Of a stretch of 34,642 nucleotides of DNA, positions 23,796 to 32,708 are shown piece after piece; positions within the stretch are counted from its first letter, which is position 1, and the number at the start of each line of letters is the position of its first letter. The notes beneath the pieces are model-generated. The model worked only from the letters and a program-made list of their open reading frames with translations. It had not been told where the DNA came from and ran no database searches. The position numbers and the translations under genes are program-made. The stretch comes from Flavobacteriales bacterium (GTDB taxonomy: Bacteria > Bacteroidota > Bacteroidia > Flavobacteriales > Schleiferiaceae). The stretch covers positions 1 through 34,642 of the forward strand of contig REDE01000134.1 of the NCBI GenBank assembly GCA_007693635.1. The letters run 5' to 3'.

Positions 23796-25430
23796 TTAGA
23801 ACGTGCTCGTGTATCCGATATGCAGCGTTGAAGCTTGAAAGTCGAAGCTGTTGGAACCTTGTTTCCCCACTGCATAAATAAGCTGTAAAAGTCCCAGTTC
23901 GGTTCGAAAGGTCATCCCTGCTCCAACGGCGTAGTTTCTTTGGAGCCCGGTTTGAAATCCACTGCGATTTTCAATCACACCGAAATCGCCTAGCAACTGA
24001 ATATAACTAAACCGGTCGAGGGCGTAGCGCAATTCAGCACTTTGGATAAAATAGCTACTCGCGAAGAGACTTTGCTCATTGACTCCACGAAGTGAGTTCA
24101 CCCCTCCAATGCGATAAAGCTCATTAGGCAAATAGTTATCGGTAAGCAATGTAGCCGAAAGCGAGCGTGAATACGCACCAAAGCGCCCCCAAATTGGCTG
24201 AAAAATCTCGAGGGAACCAAGTGCTCGCCACTGGTTTTCAGACTCCTCAAAACTGTTTCGAACACCACGACCAACGTGACCAAAAAAACGAACGCCTTTG
24301 GTAGGTTGCAGGAAATGATTCGAATTATTGTACTCCAAACCCAATTTAACAAAACGTGCGGAGAAGTTTGCTGCCCCCGTAACGAACGACTCCTCACTCA
24401 ATATCACCGACTGTTTCGATTCGTACAAAAGGCGCAGTCGCGCATCCTTTGACGCCCAAAATCGGAGTCCACCCAAAAAGTCTATATTGAGAAACGAGGA
24501 ATCTTGACGCAAGAAATTCAACGCGCCGGTAACGCCAAAAGGCAAATCAAAAGGAAAGGGAAAATCGAAAGCGACGTCGAGCATTTGCATTTCCACGCCA
24601 GGTCGTCGCCATTGCACCTCCAAGCGTTCACCCTTGTTTAGACTATTTTGCAATAATAAATCGACCTCCCCGGTAACAGTTACACCACCATCTTGAAGGG
24701 AGTTTAGACCCGCGATACCGTTAAACCGGTTATTTTTTTCTTCTTGAATGTAGAGAAAAAGCACACTTTTTTCTTTAGAAAAAAGCACCTGTGGCTGTCT
24801 AGCAAACCCCAGAAAAGGAATACGATCGATCCGCTGTGACAGTCTTGAAATCGTGCGTTCATTGTATTCCATACCCGAATGAATCCCTAGCTCAAAACGC
24901 AGCAATGATCGACGAACGGAGCTGTATCCCTTGAGAGCGATGGAATCGATGCTAATGTACGGTCCCGGTTGAACTTGTGCCCTGCCAGACATCGCTCCAC
25001 CTTGGAGGTTAAAATCGAGAATTTCAATAGAGGCGAACGGATAGCCCGTATTTTCGTAATAGCGCAAAAGTTCATTCAACCACACCGAAGGGTTCTTCGT
25101 GGGGTGCTCGATTTTCCAACGACTAATCATACGTTCAGAAAGCGAATCCAATTCTAAATTCTCCCAAGAAAACTGCGGCCCAGTGCTTAAATAAACATTT
25201 AAGGAATCAGAAATGGTGTCGATACGTGCATTAGCCAACCAATAGCGATCGCGTTGAGCTGCTTGCGTCCATTTCATCAACGCCAAATCCAAATTCTGCG
25301 AACTTGACGAAAGCGCACTAAAATAAGGCTGCTCACCGGCAAAGTCGTCCACAAAGATCCATTTCGTTGGAAGCGATTGAGCAAACAACTGACCGAGTAG
25401 GAAAACAAAAAACAACGTCGCTCGAAGCAT
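23796..25430 (-). CDS. Omp85/BamA-TamA family outer-membrane protein
   Basis: A 544-residue secreted protein. The signal peptide is MLRATLFFVFLLGQLFAQ. Residues about 60-250 contain POTRA-like alternating strands and helices (for example YENTGYPFASIEILDF, GPYISIDSIALKGYSSV, IPFLGFARQPQVLF). The rest is a 16-strand-type barrel with the motif YRIGGVNSLRGVNEQSLFA, matching the conserved [GR]G loop of Omp85 proteins, and it ends in a terminal phenylalanine (IGYTSTF). It is shorter than BamA (about 800 residues) and has fewer POTRA repeats, so it is a paralogue of the TamA/surface-antigen kind. Substrate unknown. Confidence 0.87.
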   Translation of the reverse strand: MLRATLFFVFLLGQLFAQSLPTKWIFVDDFAGEQPYFSALSSSSQNLDLALMKWTQAAQRDRYWLANARIDTISDSLNVYLSTGPQFSWENLELDSLSERMISRWKIEHPTKNPSVWLNELLRYYENTGYPFASIEILDFNLQGGAMSGRAQVQPGPYISIDSIALKGYSSVRRSLLRFELGIHSGMEYNERTISRLSQRIDRIPFLGFARQPQVLFSKEKSVLFLYIQEEKNNRFNGIAGLNSLQDGGVTVTGEVDLLLQNSLNKGERLEVQWRRPGVEMQMLDVAFDFPFPFDLPFGVTGALNFLRQDSSFLNIDFLGGLRFWASKDARLRLLYESKQSVILSEESFVTGAANFSARFVKLGLEYNNSNHFLQPTKGVRFFGHVGRGVRNSFEESENQWRALGSLEIFQPIWGRFGAYSRSLSATLLTDNYLPNELYRIGGVNSLRGVNEQSLFASSYFIQSAELRYALDRFSYIQLLGDFGVIENRSGFQTGLQRNYAVGAGMTFRTELGLLQLIYAVGKQGSNSFDFQASTLHIGYTSTF

Positions 25431-26030
25431 AGTAAAAAAATATGGTCATCCTTGTCGATGAACTTGACAAAGTTACTCGCTATCGCCTCTCATTAAAAAA
25501 TTGGATCACAAATGAAGAAATATAGGCAAGTTTTCATGCAAATTCGTCCGAAATTATCCTCGACAAAAAACCTTAAGGCGATATAGAACGCATTAAATTA
25601 GAAAAAATGTATGCAAACACGGAGTATTTACACGCAACAATACTTTCCAACGAGAAAAACGAAAAAAGTCCAACATACAAATTTTCTTTTGTAGTTTTGT
25701 ATATTGTTTGTTTTTGTTAAAGGGACTTCAAAAATCGAAGTCATCTCGATAACGGGTGATTTGATGATCGTCTTTTTTGAGGCTTGATTTTTTTTCAGCA
25801 ATGATAAACAAAAGCGTGTGTTCAAACTGTTAATTAAGGTATTAAGGCTTTTCGAGTGATTTATTTTTAAAGCCCTAGTTTTTGGATACTTTTACCTCCT
25901 GATTTATTCTGAGGAAAAGGACGTTCAGACTAGGATTCTCCCGATAAAATGTTGGGGGACCGCCAAAATCATATTTAGGTGGTTGAAGTAATTGCGAGAG
26001 CAGCCTTCGTATCGGTAAACTAATTTTAAA
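25431..26030. other. 600-base stretch without a recognisable gene
   Basis: Short frames here have no protein-like composition. On the minus strand TAACTTTG (25475-25468) is a possible -7 element for the Omp85-like gene (TTTA 18 bases upstream instead of TTTG). On the plus strand TAGTTTTG (25692-25699) is followed by the hairpin GACTTC-AAAAATC-GAAGTC (25724-25742) and two T-tracts (25771-25776 and 25786-25794). GACCGCC/GGTGGTT (about 25965-25985) forms another weak hairpin. A small RNA or leader for the lipoprotein-barrel-lipA operon is possible but unproven. Confidence 0.4.
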
Positions 26031-26150
26031 ATGAAGAAAACAATAATTGGTCTTCTTTTTTTGACTTTTATCGTCAGCGCCTGTGGGTCGAAAGAAAAGT
26101 GTCCGGCCTTCATGCAAAATGACGTACAGCAAGTAGAGACCAACGTTTAA
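26031..26150 (+). CDS. Tiny lipoprotein with CPAF motif (39 residues)
   Basis: ATG to TAA, 39 codons. The signal peptide MKKTIIGLLFLTFIVSAC ends in the lipobox IVSAC (Cys18), followed by GSKEKCPAFMQNDVQQVE and three more residues. A mature lipopeptide of 22 residues with one further cysteine (Cys24) in CPAF would be left. The codons show a clear signal-peptide-then-polar pattern, and similar tiny CPAY/CPAF lipoproteins occur, as I recall, in other flavobacteria. It is 15 bases before the barrel gene, so it is probably the first cistron of the lipA operon. Function unknown. Confidence 0.65.
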   Translation: MKKTIIGLLFLTFIVSACGSKEKCPAFMQNDVQQVETNV

Positions 26151-26165
26151 TACGTTCGCCTATTC

Positions 26166-26921
26166 ATGTCAATTGCGCATTTCAAACATTGGTATTTCAT
26201 CGTAATTTTCGGGTTGGCATTATGCTTTCCCGGGAGTATGCTGGGTCAATTGACCACCGACGCCGATTTCAAGCGTCAGGTATACGATCGAGATTACACA
26301 GTGGGAGTGCTTTTACATACCCGAGGTTTTGGGGTTACGGCGAGATACGGCTTATTGACCAGTGGTTTTACCAAAAGCGCGATTGAATTAGACATAGTAA
26401 ATATGCGTCATCCCAAGGAAAATCGGACATTCACTGATTTCTTGGCCAATTCAAACGGTTTCGTTTTTGGACGTCTCAATAGTTTTTATGTCGTTCGAAC
26501 GGGAATATACCGCGAGCGCATACTCTACGACAAAACGGACCAGGGGACCTTATCCATATCTTGGCACTACAGTGGGGGAATTTCGTGGGGACTCATCAAG
26601 CCCGTATATTTGGAGATTGAGGATTTTGACTCTAGAGTAGTTCGTATTGAACGTTATGACCCCACGAGAACCGATGGTTTTATTCGCGGACAAGCGAGAT
26701 TTGCTCGTGGCTTAAGCGAAACACGGATACAACCGGGAGTTTACATTAAAAGTGGATTCAGCGTTGACAATCATGAGGAGGACAATCGCATACGCAGTTT
26801 GGAAGTTGGAGTAATTATTGACGGATATCACACAGAAATTCCGATTATGCACGACACTTCAAACAATCAGTTTTTTTTTCAGTTATACTTATCACTCAAC
26901 TTTGGCAAAAAATGGAATTGA
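26166..26921 (+). CDS. Predicted outer-membrane barrel protein upstream of lipA
   Basis: A 251-residue secreted protein. A signal sequence ([18 protein letters not shown]-like, residues about 10-28) is followed by amphipathic strands such as [34 protein letters not shown] at the C-terminus, and several R-E-R-rich loops. The charge and aromatic pattern suggest an 8- to 12-strand barrel; no family is recognised, though the C-terminal LSLNFGKKW resembles many Bacteroidota barrels. Its last ten bases overlap lipA, so translation is likely coupled. Why a barrel gene is coupled to lipoate synthesis is not clear. Confidence 0.72.
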   Translation: MSIAHFKHWYFIVIFGLALCFPGSMLGQLTTDADFKRQVYDRDYTVGVLLHTRGFGVTARYGLLTSGFTKSAIELDIVNMRHPKENRTFTDFLANSNGFVFGRLNSFYVVRTGIYRERILYDKTDQGTLSISWHYSGGISWGLIKPVYLEIEDFDSRVVRIERYDPTRTDGFIRGQARFARGLSETRIQPGVYIKSGFSVDNHEEDNRIRSLEVGVIIDGYHTEIPIMHDTSNNQFFFQLYLSLNFGKKWN

Positions 26922-27799
26922 TAACGAAAGAGCCCAACATAAATAAAGAACAAGTCAATCGCGGTAAACCCAAATGGTTGCGGGTAAAGTTACCTGTCGG
27001 ACAAAACTACAAGGCGGTGCGCAAGTTGGTAGACGAGTACAAGTTGCACACCATCTGCGAAAGCGGTAATTGTCCGAACATGGGCGAATGCTGGGGTGCT
27101 GGAACCGCAACATTTATGATTCTTGGAAATACTTGTACGCGTTCTTGTGGATTTTGCGCGGTGCATACTGGGCGGCCCGACAGCGTTGAATGGGATGAAC
27201 CCGAAAAAGTCGCACTTTCCGTGAAGCGCATGAAGATCAAGCACGCGGTAATCACGTCGGTAGATCGCGATGATTTGGCTGATGGTGGGAGCATCATTTG
27301 GGTGGAGACCGTGAAGGCCATTCGCAGAATTTCGCCCGGGACGACTCTAGAGACTTTGATTCCCGATTTCAAAGGGGAGAAACACAACATTGCGCGAGTT
27401 GCGAGCGTTCGCCCAGAAATTGTTTCACACAATATGGAAACTGTTCGCCGGCTGACCCGCAAAGTCAGGATTCAAGCGCAGTACGATAGAAGTCTTGAGG
27501 TACTATCCTACCTAAAAGAGTGTGGTGTAGAACGCACCAAAAGCGGTATCATGCTCGGCTTAGGCGAAACCAAAGACGAAGTTCTAGAGTCACTTCACGA
27601 CCTTAGGCGCAACAACGTTGACATTGTCACATTGGGGCAATATTTACAACCAACCACCAAACACCTTCCAGTTGTGGAATATGTAGAACCCGAAATGTTC
27701 GATTTCTACAAGGAAGAGGGAATGAAAATGGGCTTCCGATATATTGAAAGCGGCCCGCTAGTTCGCTCCTCATATCACGCGGAAAAACATTTGTTCTAA
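26912..27799 (+). CDS. lipA: Lipoyl synthase
   Basis: Radical-SAM enzyme that inserts two sulfurs into octanoyl groups on lipoyl domains of 2-oxoacid dehydrogenases. The 295-residue protein has both iron-sulfur sites: auxiliary cluster cysteines Cys49, Cys54, Cys60 ([12 protein letters not shown]) and the radical-SAM triad Cys75, Cys79, Cys82 (CTRSCGFC). The C-terminal RSSY motif that supplies a serine ligand is present ([12 protein letters not shown]). Length is normal. The ATG lies ten bases inside the previous gene. No lipB is adjacent. Confidence 0.97.
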   Translation: MELITKEPNINKEQVNRGKPKWLRVKLPVGQNYKAVRKLVDEYKLHTICESGNCPNMGECWGAGTATFMILGNTCTRSCGFCAVHTGRPDSVEWDEPEKVALSVKRMKIKHAVITSVDRDDLADGGSIIWVETVKAIRRISPGTTLETLIPDFKGEKHNIARVASVRPEIVSHNMETVRRLTRKVRIQAQYDRSLEVLSYLKECGVERTKSGIMLGLGETKDEVLESLHDLRRNNVDIVTLGQYLQPTTKHLPVVEYVEPEMFDFYKEEGMKMGFRYIESGPLVRSSYHAEKHLF

Positions 27800-27824
27800 A
27801 ACATTTGACTAAACCATAATTTTG
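27790..27824 (+). promoter_or_regulatory. Promoter-like element for the T9SS cargo gene
   Basis: TTTG (27790-27793, overlapping the end of lipA), a 23-base spacer, and TAATTTTG (27817-27824), an exact -7 match. The spacing is at the long end of the reported range. It gives a leader of about 65 bases to the ATG at 27897. Confidence 0.55.
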
Positions 27825-27896
27825 TGTTAACTTAGCGATTAGAATTCGGAGTTATTGAATTTTTTACTAACCCATTGGGTATTAACAACCTAAAAC

Positions 27897-30800
27897 ATGA
27901 AGAAGAGAACTGTATTGTTGAGTAGTCTGGCATTCGCCTCCATTTTAAGTGCTACTTTTTGGACTACTCAATCGAACAAAATGAAAGAGGAAGGCCCTCT
28001 TTACGCCCCCAGAGTTGCAAATGCGCAGAATATGGATGCGAAAGGATCGGCTGAATGGTTACACGCAATTCGAGCAAATCCTCGAACCGGAGAAATTGAC
28101 CCTCAAGATGTTCTGCAGGCCCGCTTAGAGACTCAGCAGATGCGCATGCGAGAAAACGTAGGCTCATTGTCTTGGGAAGAGCTCGGCCCGGATAACGTTG
28201 GTGGAAGAACTCGTGCATTTTTAATTGATCGCGATAATCCCAATGTCTTGTATGCCGGTGGGGTTAGTGGTGGACTATTCAAGTCCACTACGAGAGGTTC
28301 ATCTTGGCAAAAAGTCAATGACTTTCAAGAAAACCTCGCCATCGTATCTATCGCACAAGCTATTAACGGTGACATCTACTACGGTACTGGTGAAGGTATG
28401 TACTATTTTGCTAGTTTATCGGGAACTGGTGGTATTTTAGGTGGTGGTCTGTTCAGAAAGAAGCACGATGAGAACGATTTCATCCAAATTCCTTCGACCA
28501 CACCAACGCCTTCAAATTCAAGCAACGCAAACTTTGCGGCCATCGGATTTATCATTACCGATTTAAACGATGCCAACAAGCTATGGATTGGTACCAACCA
28601 AGGGTATTACATATCGACTAACGCAGGAGCCACTTGGGAATTAGCCATACCTATTACTGGTCAAGCAACAGATGGAGTGATGGATAAAAATGGCGGACAT
28701 TGGATTTCTGTTGGTCAGCGTGGATTCTATTCACCAACTGGAAATATTGGAAGTTTTGTGGAAATTACCAGACAGCCCGCTGCTGCTGGTGAGTTACCAC
28801 GATCAATTGGTCGAATGGTGTTTGCCGTTTCTCCGGAAGATGCAGATTACGTTTATTGCGTACAAACAACTGGTTTTGGTTCAGGCAACTCTCAGTTTCA
28901 TGAAGCATACCGCACTACCAATGGCGGACAAACTTGGACCAGAATTGGTCAGCGTTCGGCAAGCTTCAACCCACACGGTCGCCAAGGTGGCTTCGACCAC
29001 GCTGTAACCGTAGATGCATGGAATAAAGATCGTGTTTTCGTTGGAGGTGTTGACTTTGTTGAATGGTCTGCCACCGGCGGATGGCAGCAAGTAGCTTCTA
29101 GATTTAGAGGTTCTCCTTTCTATGTTCACGTAGACCATCACCGATATGTATGTGACACCACACAACCTGGTTTAATTTACGCCGTTAACGATGGTGGGAT
29201 CTTCCGCAGTAACAACTTTGGAAACACTTGGGCGGAAATAAATAAAGGTTATGTCACTACCCAGTTTTACGGAATTGGATTTTCTACCAATGGTGGTAAA
29301 ATAATGGGAGGAACTCAAGATAACGGAACCATTTTAATTGACGGAACTGGCAATACTGCAAAAGCAGGTGTACGTACACCCGGTATCGATTACCGCGGAG
29401 CCATTCGCGATGGTGACGGTGGATACGCTGAAATCAGCTCAATCAACTCGAACATCATGGTAAAAGCGATGCAGTACGGTATTTTAGGGCGCTCAAACAA
29501 TAACGGGGAGACCTTCAATGAGTTCTACAACTTTACAAGAATGGACCCTGACAGAATTTCGCCGTCTCTAACCGCTCAATTCGCCCCCTTCGTAACTCCA
29601 TTCTTATTGTTAGAAAACCAATTCGATCAAAACAGTACAGACTCAGTTCGATTTATCGCGAGAGATGGAATTAGCAGTATCGGATTTGGATTAGGAAGAA
29701 GTAATTTTAAAGGATTTATTACCCGGCCACAGGCAGCAGCACAATTCGTTCCTGGAACTTTCCGTGTGATTGCAACACCCGACACTCTGTTTGATGATGG
29801 TAATGGAGAGATAATTGGCGCTGGTAGTGGCACAATCAATTACGCCACCGGTGAGTACGACATCACATTCAGTCGCCAAGGAGGTGTGGCCGCTCAAATC
29901 ACCGCCTTCTTATCGGTTGAGTACGCGAATGGTGATACAATCTTTGTTACAAGCAATACACAAGAGGTGCCCATCCGCCACGTATTGCCTAACGGATTAA
30001 ATTCCAACGACACCATATTTATTCAGGATCAAGTGCAATCAATTTTTGCAGTTGGCCTAACTTCCACCATTGCAAATAATGGAAGACTTCAAGGTGGTAT
30101 TTGGGTCACCCGCGGATTGTTAGACTTTTCAGTTGCAGTGCCCGAGTGGATGCAAATTGCTCACTTCGGTGGAGGAACAACTGGAATATCTCCATCGGCA
30201 ATGGAATTTTCGCCCGATGGTGATGTCTTATTCGTAGGAACATCAAATGGTAGACTATTCCGCATTGCTGGAATGGCTTCTAATCGCGACTTTGCATCAA
30301 TGGATATCGCCTCGCCTGACTACAACCTGCAAGTGACTGAAATTGCAAACTTCAGTAGATTTATCACTGGCTTGACCATTGACAAAACAAATCCTAATCG
30401 CTTGATAGCAACCTTAGGAGGATACGGAAACAGCAACAACGTTCGTTATACAACCAACGCATTGGATACAGGCAGCGTATCATTCTTAGCGAAAGGCGGT
30501 GGAATTCCACCGATGCCAGTTTACGATGCTATCTTCAACCTGCATAACCCGAATGAGGTTATTGTGGGGACTGACCTAGGTGTGTTTTCTACTACAAACA
30601 TCACCTCAGGAAACCCAACTTGGACGGCTGATAACGGAGAATTTGCCAATGTTCCCGTGTTTATGTTACGTCAAGAAGAGATTTTGATTGCGAGTCGCGA
30701 TACAATTAATCCTCGACGTAACGGAATCCTATTTGCTGGAACACACGGTAGAGGAATCTGGAAAACTGGAAGCCTTGCTGTTAACAACCCACTTTCAACC

Positions 30801-31079
30801 GTTACTCATCAAGAAATTGTAGCTGAAGATAAATTGTTGATCTTCCCTAATCCAACGAAGGACATTACAACCATTCGTTTGGAATTACCAAGAAATGGTG
30901 ATGTTAAAATTTCTGTGAGAGATATGTCAGGAGCGCAAGTTCGCTCAGCAACCTATAAAAACCTGCAAGAAGGTAACCAAGACGTTGAGTTTAGTTTGGA
31001 AGGATTGAGAAGCGGTACGTATGTAATAACCGTCAGTTCACCAGCTGGAACAAAAACTTCAAAGGTTGTCAAACTCTAA
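27897..31079 (+). CDS. Large secreted BNR-repeat protein with T9SS type A sorting domain
   Basis: A 1060-residue protein exported through Sec (signal peptide KKRTVLLSSLAFASILS) and then the type IX secretion system. Residues about 90-420 form a beta-propeller of sortilin/BNR type with Asp-box-like repeats: TRGSSW, NAGATW, NGGQTW, NFGNTW, NNGETF. Residues about 560-730 are an insertion without such boxes, and propeller-like repeats resume to about 960. The last 80 residues are the T9SS domain (LLIFPNPTKD, then GDVKISVRDMSGAQV, LRSGTYVITV, KTSKVVKL). Substrate unknown; propellers of this kind can be glycosidases or adhesins, but no catalytic residues were identified. Own promoter and strong terminator, so monocistronic. 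Confidence 0.9.
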   Translation: MKKRTVLLSSLAFASILSATFWTTQSNKMKEEGPLYAPRVANAQNMDAKGSAEWLHAIRANPRTGEIDPQDVLQARLETQQMRMRENVGSLSWEELGPDNVGGRTRAFLIDRDNPNVLYAGGVSGGLFKSTTRGSSWQKVNDFQENLAIVSIAQAINGDIYYGTGEGMYYFASLSGTGGILGGGLFRKKHDENDFIQIPSTTPTPSNSSNANFAAIGFIITDLNDANKLWIGTNQGYYISTNAGATWELAIPITGQATDGVMDKNGGHWISVGQRGFYSPTGNIGSFVEITRQPAAAGELPRSIGRMVFAVSPEDADYVYCVQTTGFGSGNSQFHEAYRTTNGGQTWTRIGQRSASFNPHGRQGGFDHAVTVDAWNKDRVFVGGVDFVEWSATGGWQQVASRFRGSPFYVHVDHHRYVCDTTQPGLIYAVNDGGIFRSNNFGNTWAEINKGYVTTQFYGIGFSTNGGKIMGGTQDNGTILIDGTGNTAKAGVRTPGIDYRGAIRDGDGGYAEISSINSNIMVKAMQYGILGRSNNNGETFNEFYNFTRMDPDRISPSLTAQFAPFVTPFLLLENQFDQNSTDSVRFIARDGISSIGFGLGRSNFKGFITRPQAAAQFVPGTFRVIATPDTLFDDGNGEIIGAGSGTINYATGEYDITFSRQGGVAAQITAFLSVEYANGDTIFVTSNTQEVPIRHVLPNGLNSNDTIFIQDQVQSIFAVGLTSTIANNGRLQGGIWVTRGLLDFSVAVPEWMQIAHFGGGTTGISPSAMEFSPDGDVLFVGTSNGRLFRIAGMASNRDFASMDIASPDYNLQVTEIANFSRFITGLTIDKTNPNRLIATLGGYGNSNNVRYTTNALDTGSVSFLAKGGGIPPMPVYDAIFNLHNPNEVIVGTDLGVFSTTNITSGNPTWTADNGEFANVPVFMLRQEEILIASRDTINPRRNGILFAGTHGRGIWKTGSLAVNNPLSTVTHQEIVAEDKLLIFPNPTKDITTIRLELPRNGDVKISVRDMSGAQVRSATYKNLQEGNQDVEFSLEGLRSGTYVITVSSPAGTKTSKVVKL

Positions 31080-31100
31080 AAAATTGAAGTTCTAAAACAA

Positions 31101-31131
31101 AAAGGCGTCTCCAAATGAGACGCCTTTTTTT
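31101..31131 (+). terminator. Strong intrinsic terminator
   Basis: AAAGGCGTCTC (31101-31111) and GAGACGCCTTT (31117-31127) form a perfect stem with a 5-base loop (CAAAT), ending in a run of Ts to 31131. It ends the T9SS cargo transcript 21 bases after the stop codon. Confidence 0.93.
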
Positions 31132-31149
31132 GTGTCATGCCGTGACACA
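31131..31149. repeat. Inverted repeat TGTGTCA-TGCCG-TGACACA
   Basis: A perfect 7-bp inverted repeat with a 5-base spacer, immediately after the terminator. It could be an operator-type palindrome or a second hairpin that strengthens termination. The next gene starts 120-160 bases later. Confidence 0.4.
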
Positions 31150-31305
31150 ATTAGTGATAATACACACCACGAATCGACAAAAAAAACCAAAATTTTTTAA
31201 AAAATTACCAAAATAAGACAAAAGCATATTGGCTAGAATTCCAACATTTGCCACGTAGAATAACGAATAGAAATGAATACATCATTAACTCTAAATCGCA
31301 AAGCT

Positions 31306-31767
31306 ATGAAAGAGCAAAACAAACCAAGTATGCAGCAAAGCTACCCTATGACCATTCTGAGCATCTGGAAGAAGATCAAATTGCTCAAAAGCATCAACAA
31401 GGAATGTACAATGATTTATCCTGCAACGCTAAATCACGTGTATGCTTCACAATTAAACGAGGCGACCAACGATATAGCAAAATGCCTAACCAACGGATAC
31501 GAAAAGCATCGTATATACCACACCATAGAACTTTTACTTGAAAAAACAAGCAGACTAAAGCTAATGTGGAAAGATGGCTACCGCCGGGGTTTGACACCCT
31601 GTATTGAAAAAGAAATTGTAATTGAAATAATCAACACACTACAAAAAGAACTGCGAATGATTATGAATTTATCCGGTCAAGAAAGGGTTTCTTCAAACGC
31701 TGGAAAAAGAGCACCTTCGCCTTCTTTGAATCCAATAATGCAGTCGAATTGGCAATCTGCTTCTTAA
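31306..31767 (+). CDS. Hypothetical helical protein
   Basis: A 153-residue soluble protein from the ATG at 31306, with another in-frame ATG at 31273. The core (about residues 15-110) reads as several amphipathic helices with a basic bias, for example IWKKIKLLKSINKE, NEATNDIAKCLTNGYEKHR, KEIVIEIINTLQKELRMI. The last 35 residues (SGQERVSSNAGKRAPSPS onwards) lie over the antisense 3' end of the regulator gene and look like low-complexity read-through. No family recognised. The central part looks genuinely coding, but no homologue can be checked here. Confidence 0.5.
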   Translation: MKEQNKPSMQQSYPMTILSIWKKIKLLKSINKECTMIYPATLNHVYASQLNEATNDIAKCLTNGYEKHRIYHTIELLLEKTSRLKLMWKDGYRRGLTPCIEKEIVIEIINTLQKELRMIMNLSGQERVSSNAGKRAPSPSLNPIMQSNWQSAS

Positions 31768-32617
31768 ACCAATGATGCAAATCTTGGCAAAAGTGATTTT
31801 CATCTATACGCAAATAGTTAATTCCCGCATAGGAGATGTAAGCAACATTACGAAGTGGGGTAAGCACGAGTCCATTACTTGCCATCATAAGAAAGTCCAC
31901 CTCGTAAATCCGCCAAGCATTATCGCTTTCCGAGTTTGCCGCCATCTCATCGGATATGGTATCCAAAAGATGGATGACGGATTGGGAAATTTCGACACAA
32001 TCAGCCGCCGAAAGTTGACCAATGGTCTCGTAATATTCAATCTGTTTATGCAGATTTACAAGCGTCTGCATAGACCAAATCTCCCAGCGGTTAAGTCGCT
32101 TGTAACCTTGATAAAACTTGTTACAGGCGTCCATGATGTCAGAGGGCAGGAAACGATAATAATGACTGAAGGGTTTGTCGGAGTCCAATTCACTTAGCCA
32201 AACCGCAATTTTAAACCGAATTAGAACAGGATTTGAAAAAAACAGGAAAACCGGCAAGTCGCGAGCAGCATAATAAAATTCGTGAGGAACATTTGAAAGA
32301 CGATCTAATTCGTTTGCCGTATCCACTAAATATTTCTTTAATCCGTCGATATCGGTAATAAACTGCGGACGACGAACCAAAAAATCCGTTTCACGATTCA
32401 TGACCAATGAGTCGAGTGACACACCAAAAGCAGCAGCTAATAACATATAGTCACGAGAGGTGAGCACGGTCTCACAACGAATCTTTTTATACGCCGACGA
32501 TAAGGTGATATCGAGAATAGTTGCTACTTGATCTGCGAGCTTTAAATTACCAAAATTCTTTTCTTTAATGAGGTCGAAAAACGTACCTTGAATTTCGAGG
32601 AGCCTATCATCTTCCAT
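31661..32617 (-). CDS. Helix-turn-helix transcriptional regulator (BetR-like N-terminus)
   Basis: A 318-residue protein. Residues about 22-70 (LADQVATILDITLSSAYKKI, then LTSRDYMLLAAAFGVSLDSL) match an HTH/XRE-like DNA-binding start of the BetR type often seen in Bacteroidota regulators. The remainder is a long helical region, probably ligand- or partner-sensing, with strings such as LPVFLFFSNPVLIRFKIAVW and EIWSMQTLVNLHKQIEYYETIG. Regulator target is unknown. Its end overlaps the tail of the convergent hypothetical gene by 107 bases. Confidence 0.75.
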   Translation of the reverse strand: MEDDRLLEIQGTFFDLIKEKNFGNLKLADQVATILDITLSSAYKKIRCETVLTSRDYMLLAAAFGVSLDSLVMNRETDFLVRRPQFITDIDGLKKYLVDTANELDRLSNVPHEFYYAARDLPVFLFFSNPVLIRFKIAVWLSELDSDKPFSHYYRFLPSDIMDACNKFYQGYKRLNRWEIWSMQTLVNLHKQIEYYETIGQLSAADCVEISQSVIHLLDTISDEMAANSESDNAWRIYEVDFLMMASNGLVLTPLRNVAYISYAGINYLRIDENHFCQDLHHWFKKQIANSTALLDSKKAKVLFFQRLKKPFLDRINS

Positions 32618-32708
32618 AGTTATAGTACGAATAAAATGGTGGGGAATTAATCGTTTTCAATATCGGTAAATGCTGAGCAAGCAATTTAAAACAAAAATTC
32701 AAACTAGA

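Noticed and set aside
25628-25825. 65-codon minus-strand frame ending FFVFLVGKYCCV
   Set aside because: A+T-rich chance frame; the hydrophobic end comes from T/A-rich bases and no promoter or synteny supports it.
25875-26143. Two overlapping minus-strand frames of 72-85 codons
   Set aside because: They lie antisense to the tiny lipoprotein and barrel operon leader, and have no protein-like pattern.
27007-27462. 151-codon minus-strand frame over lipA
   Set aside because: Antisense shadow; lipA has all its motifs in the other strand and the frame lacks any protein signature.
31248-31541. 97-codon plus-strand frame overlapping the hypothetical helical gene
   Set aside because: Alternative frame of the same DNA; polar and disordered-looking composition, while the frame 31306-31767 gives regular amphipathic helices.
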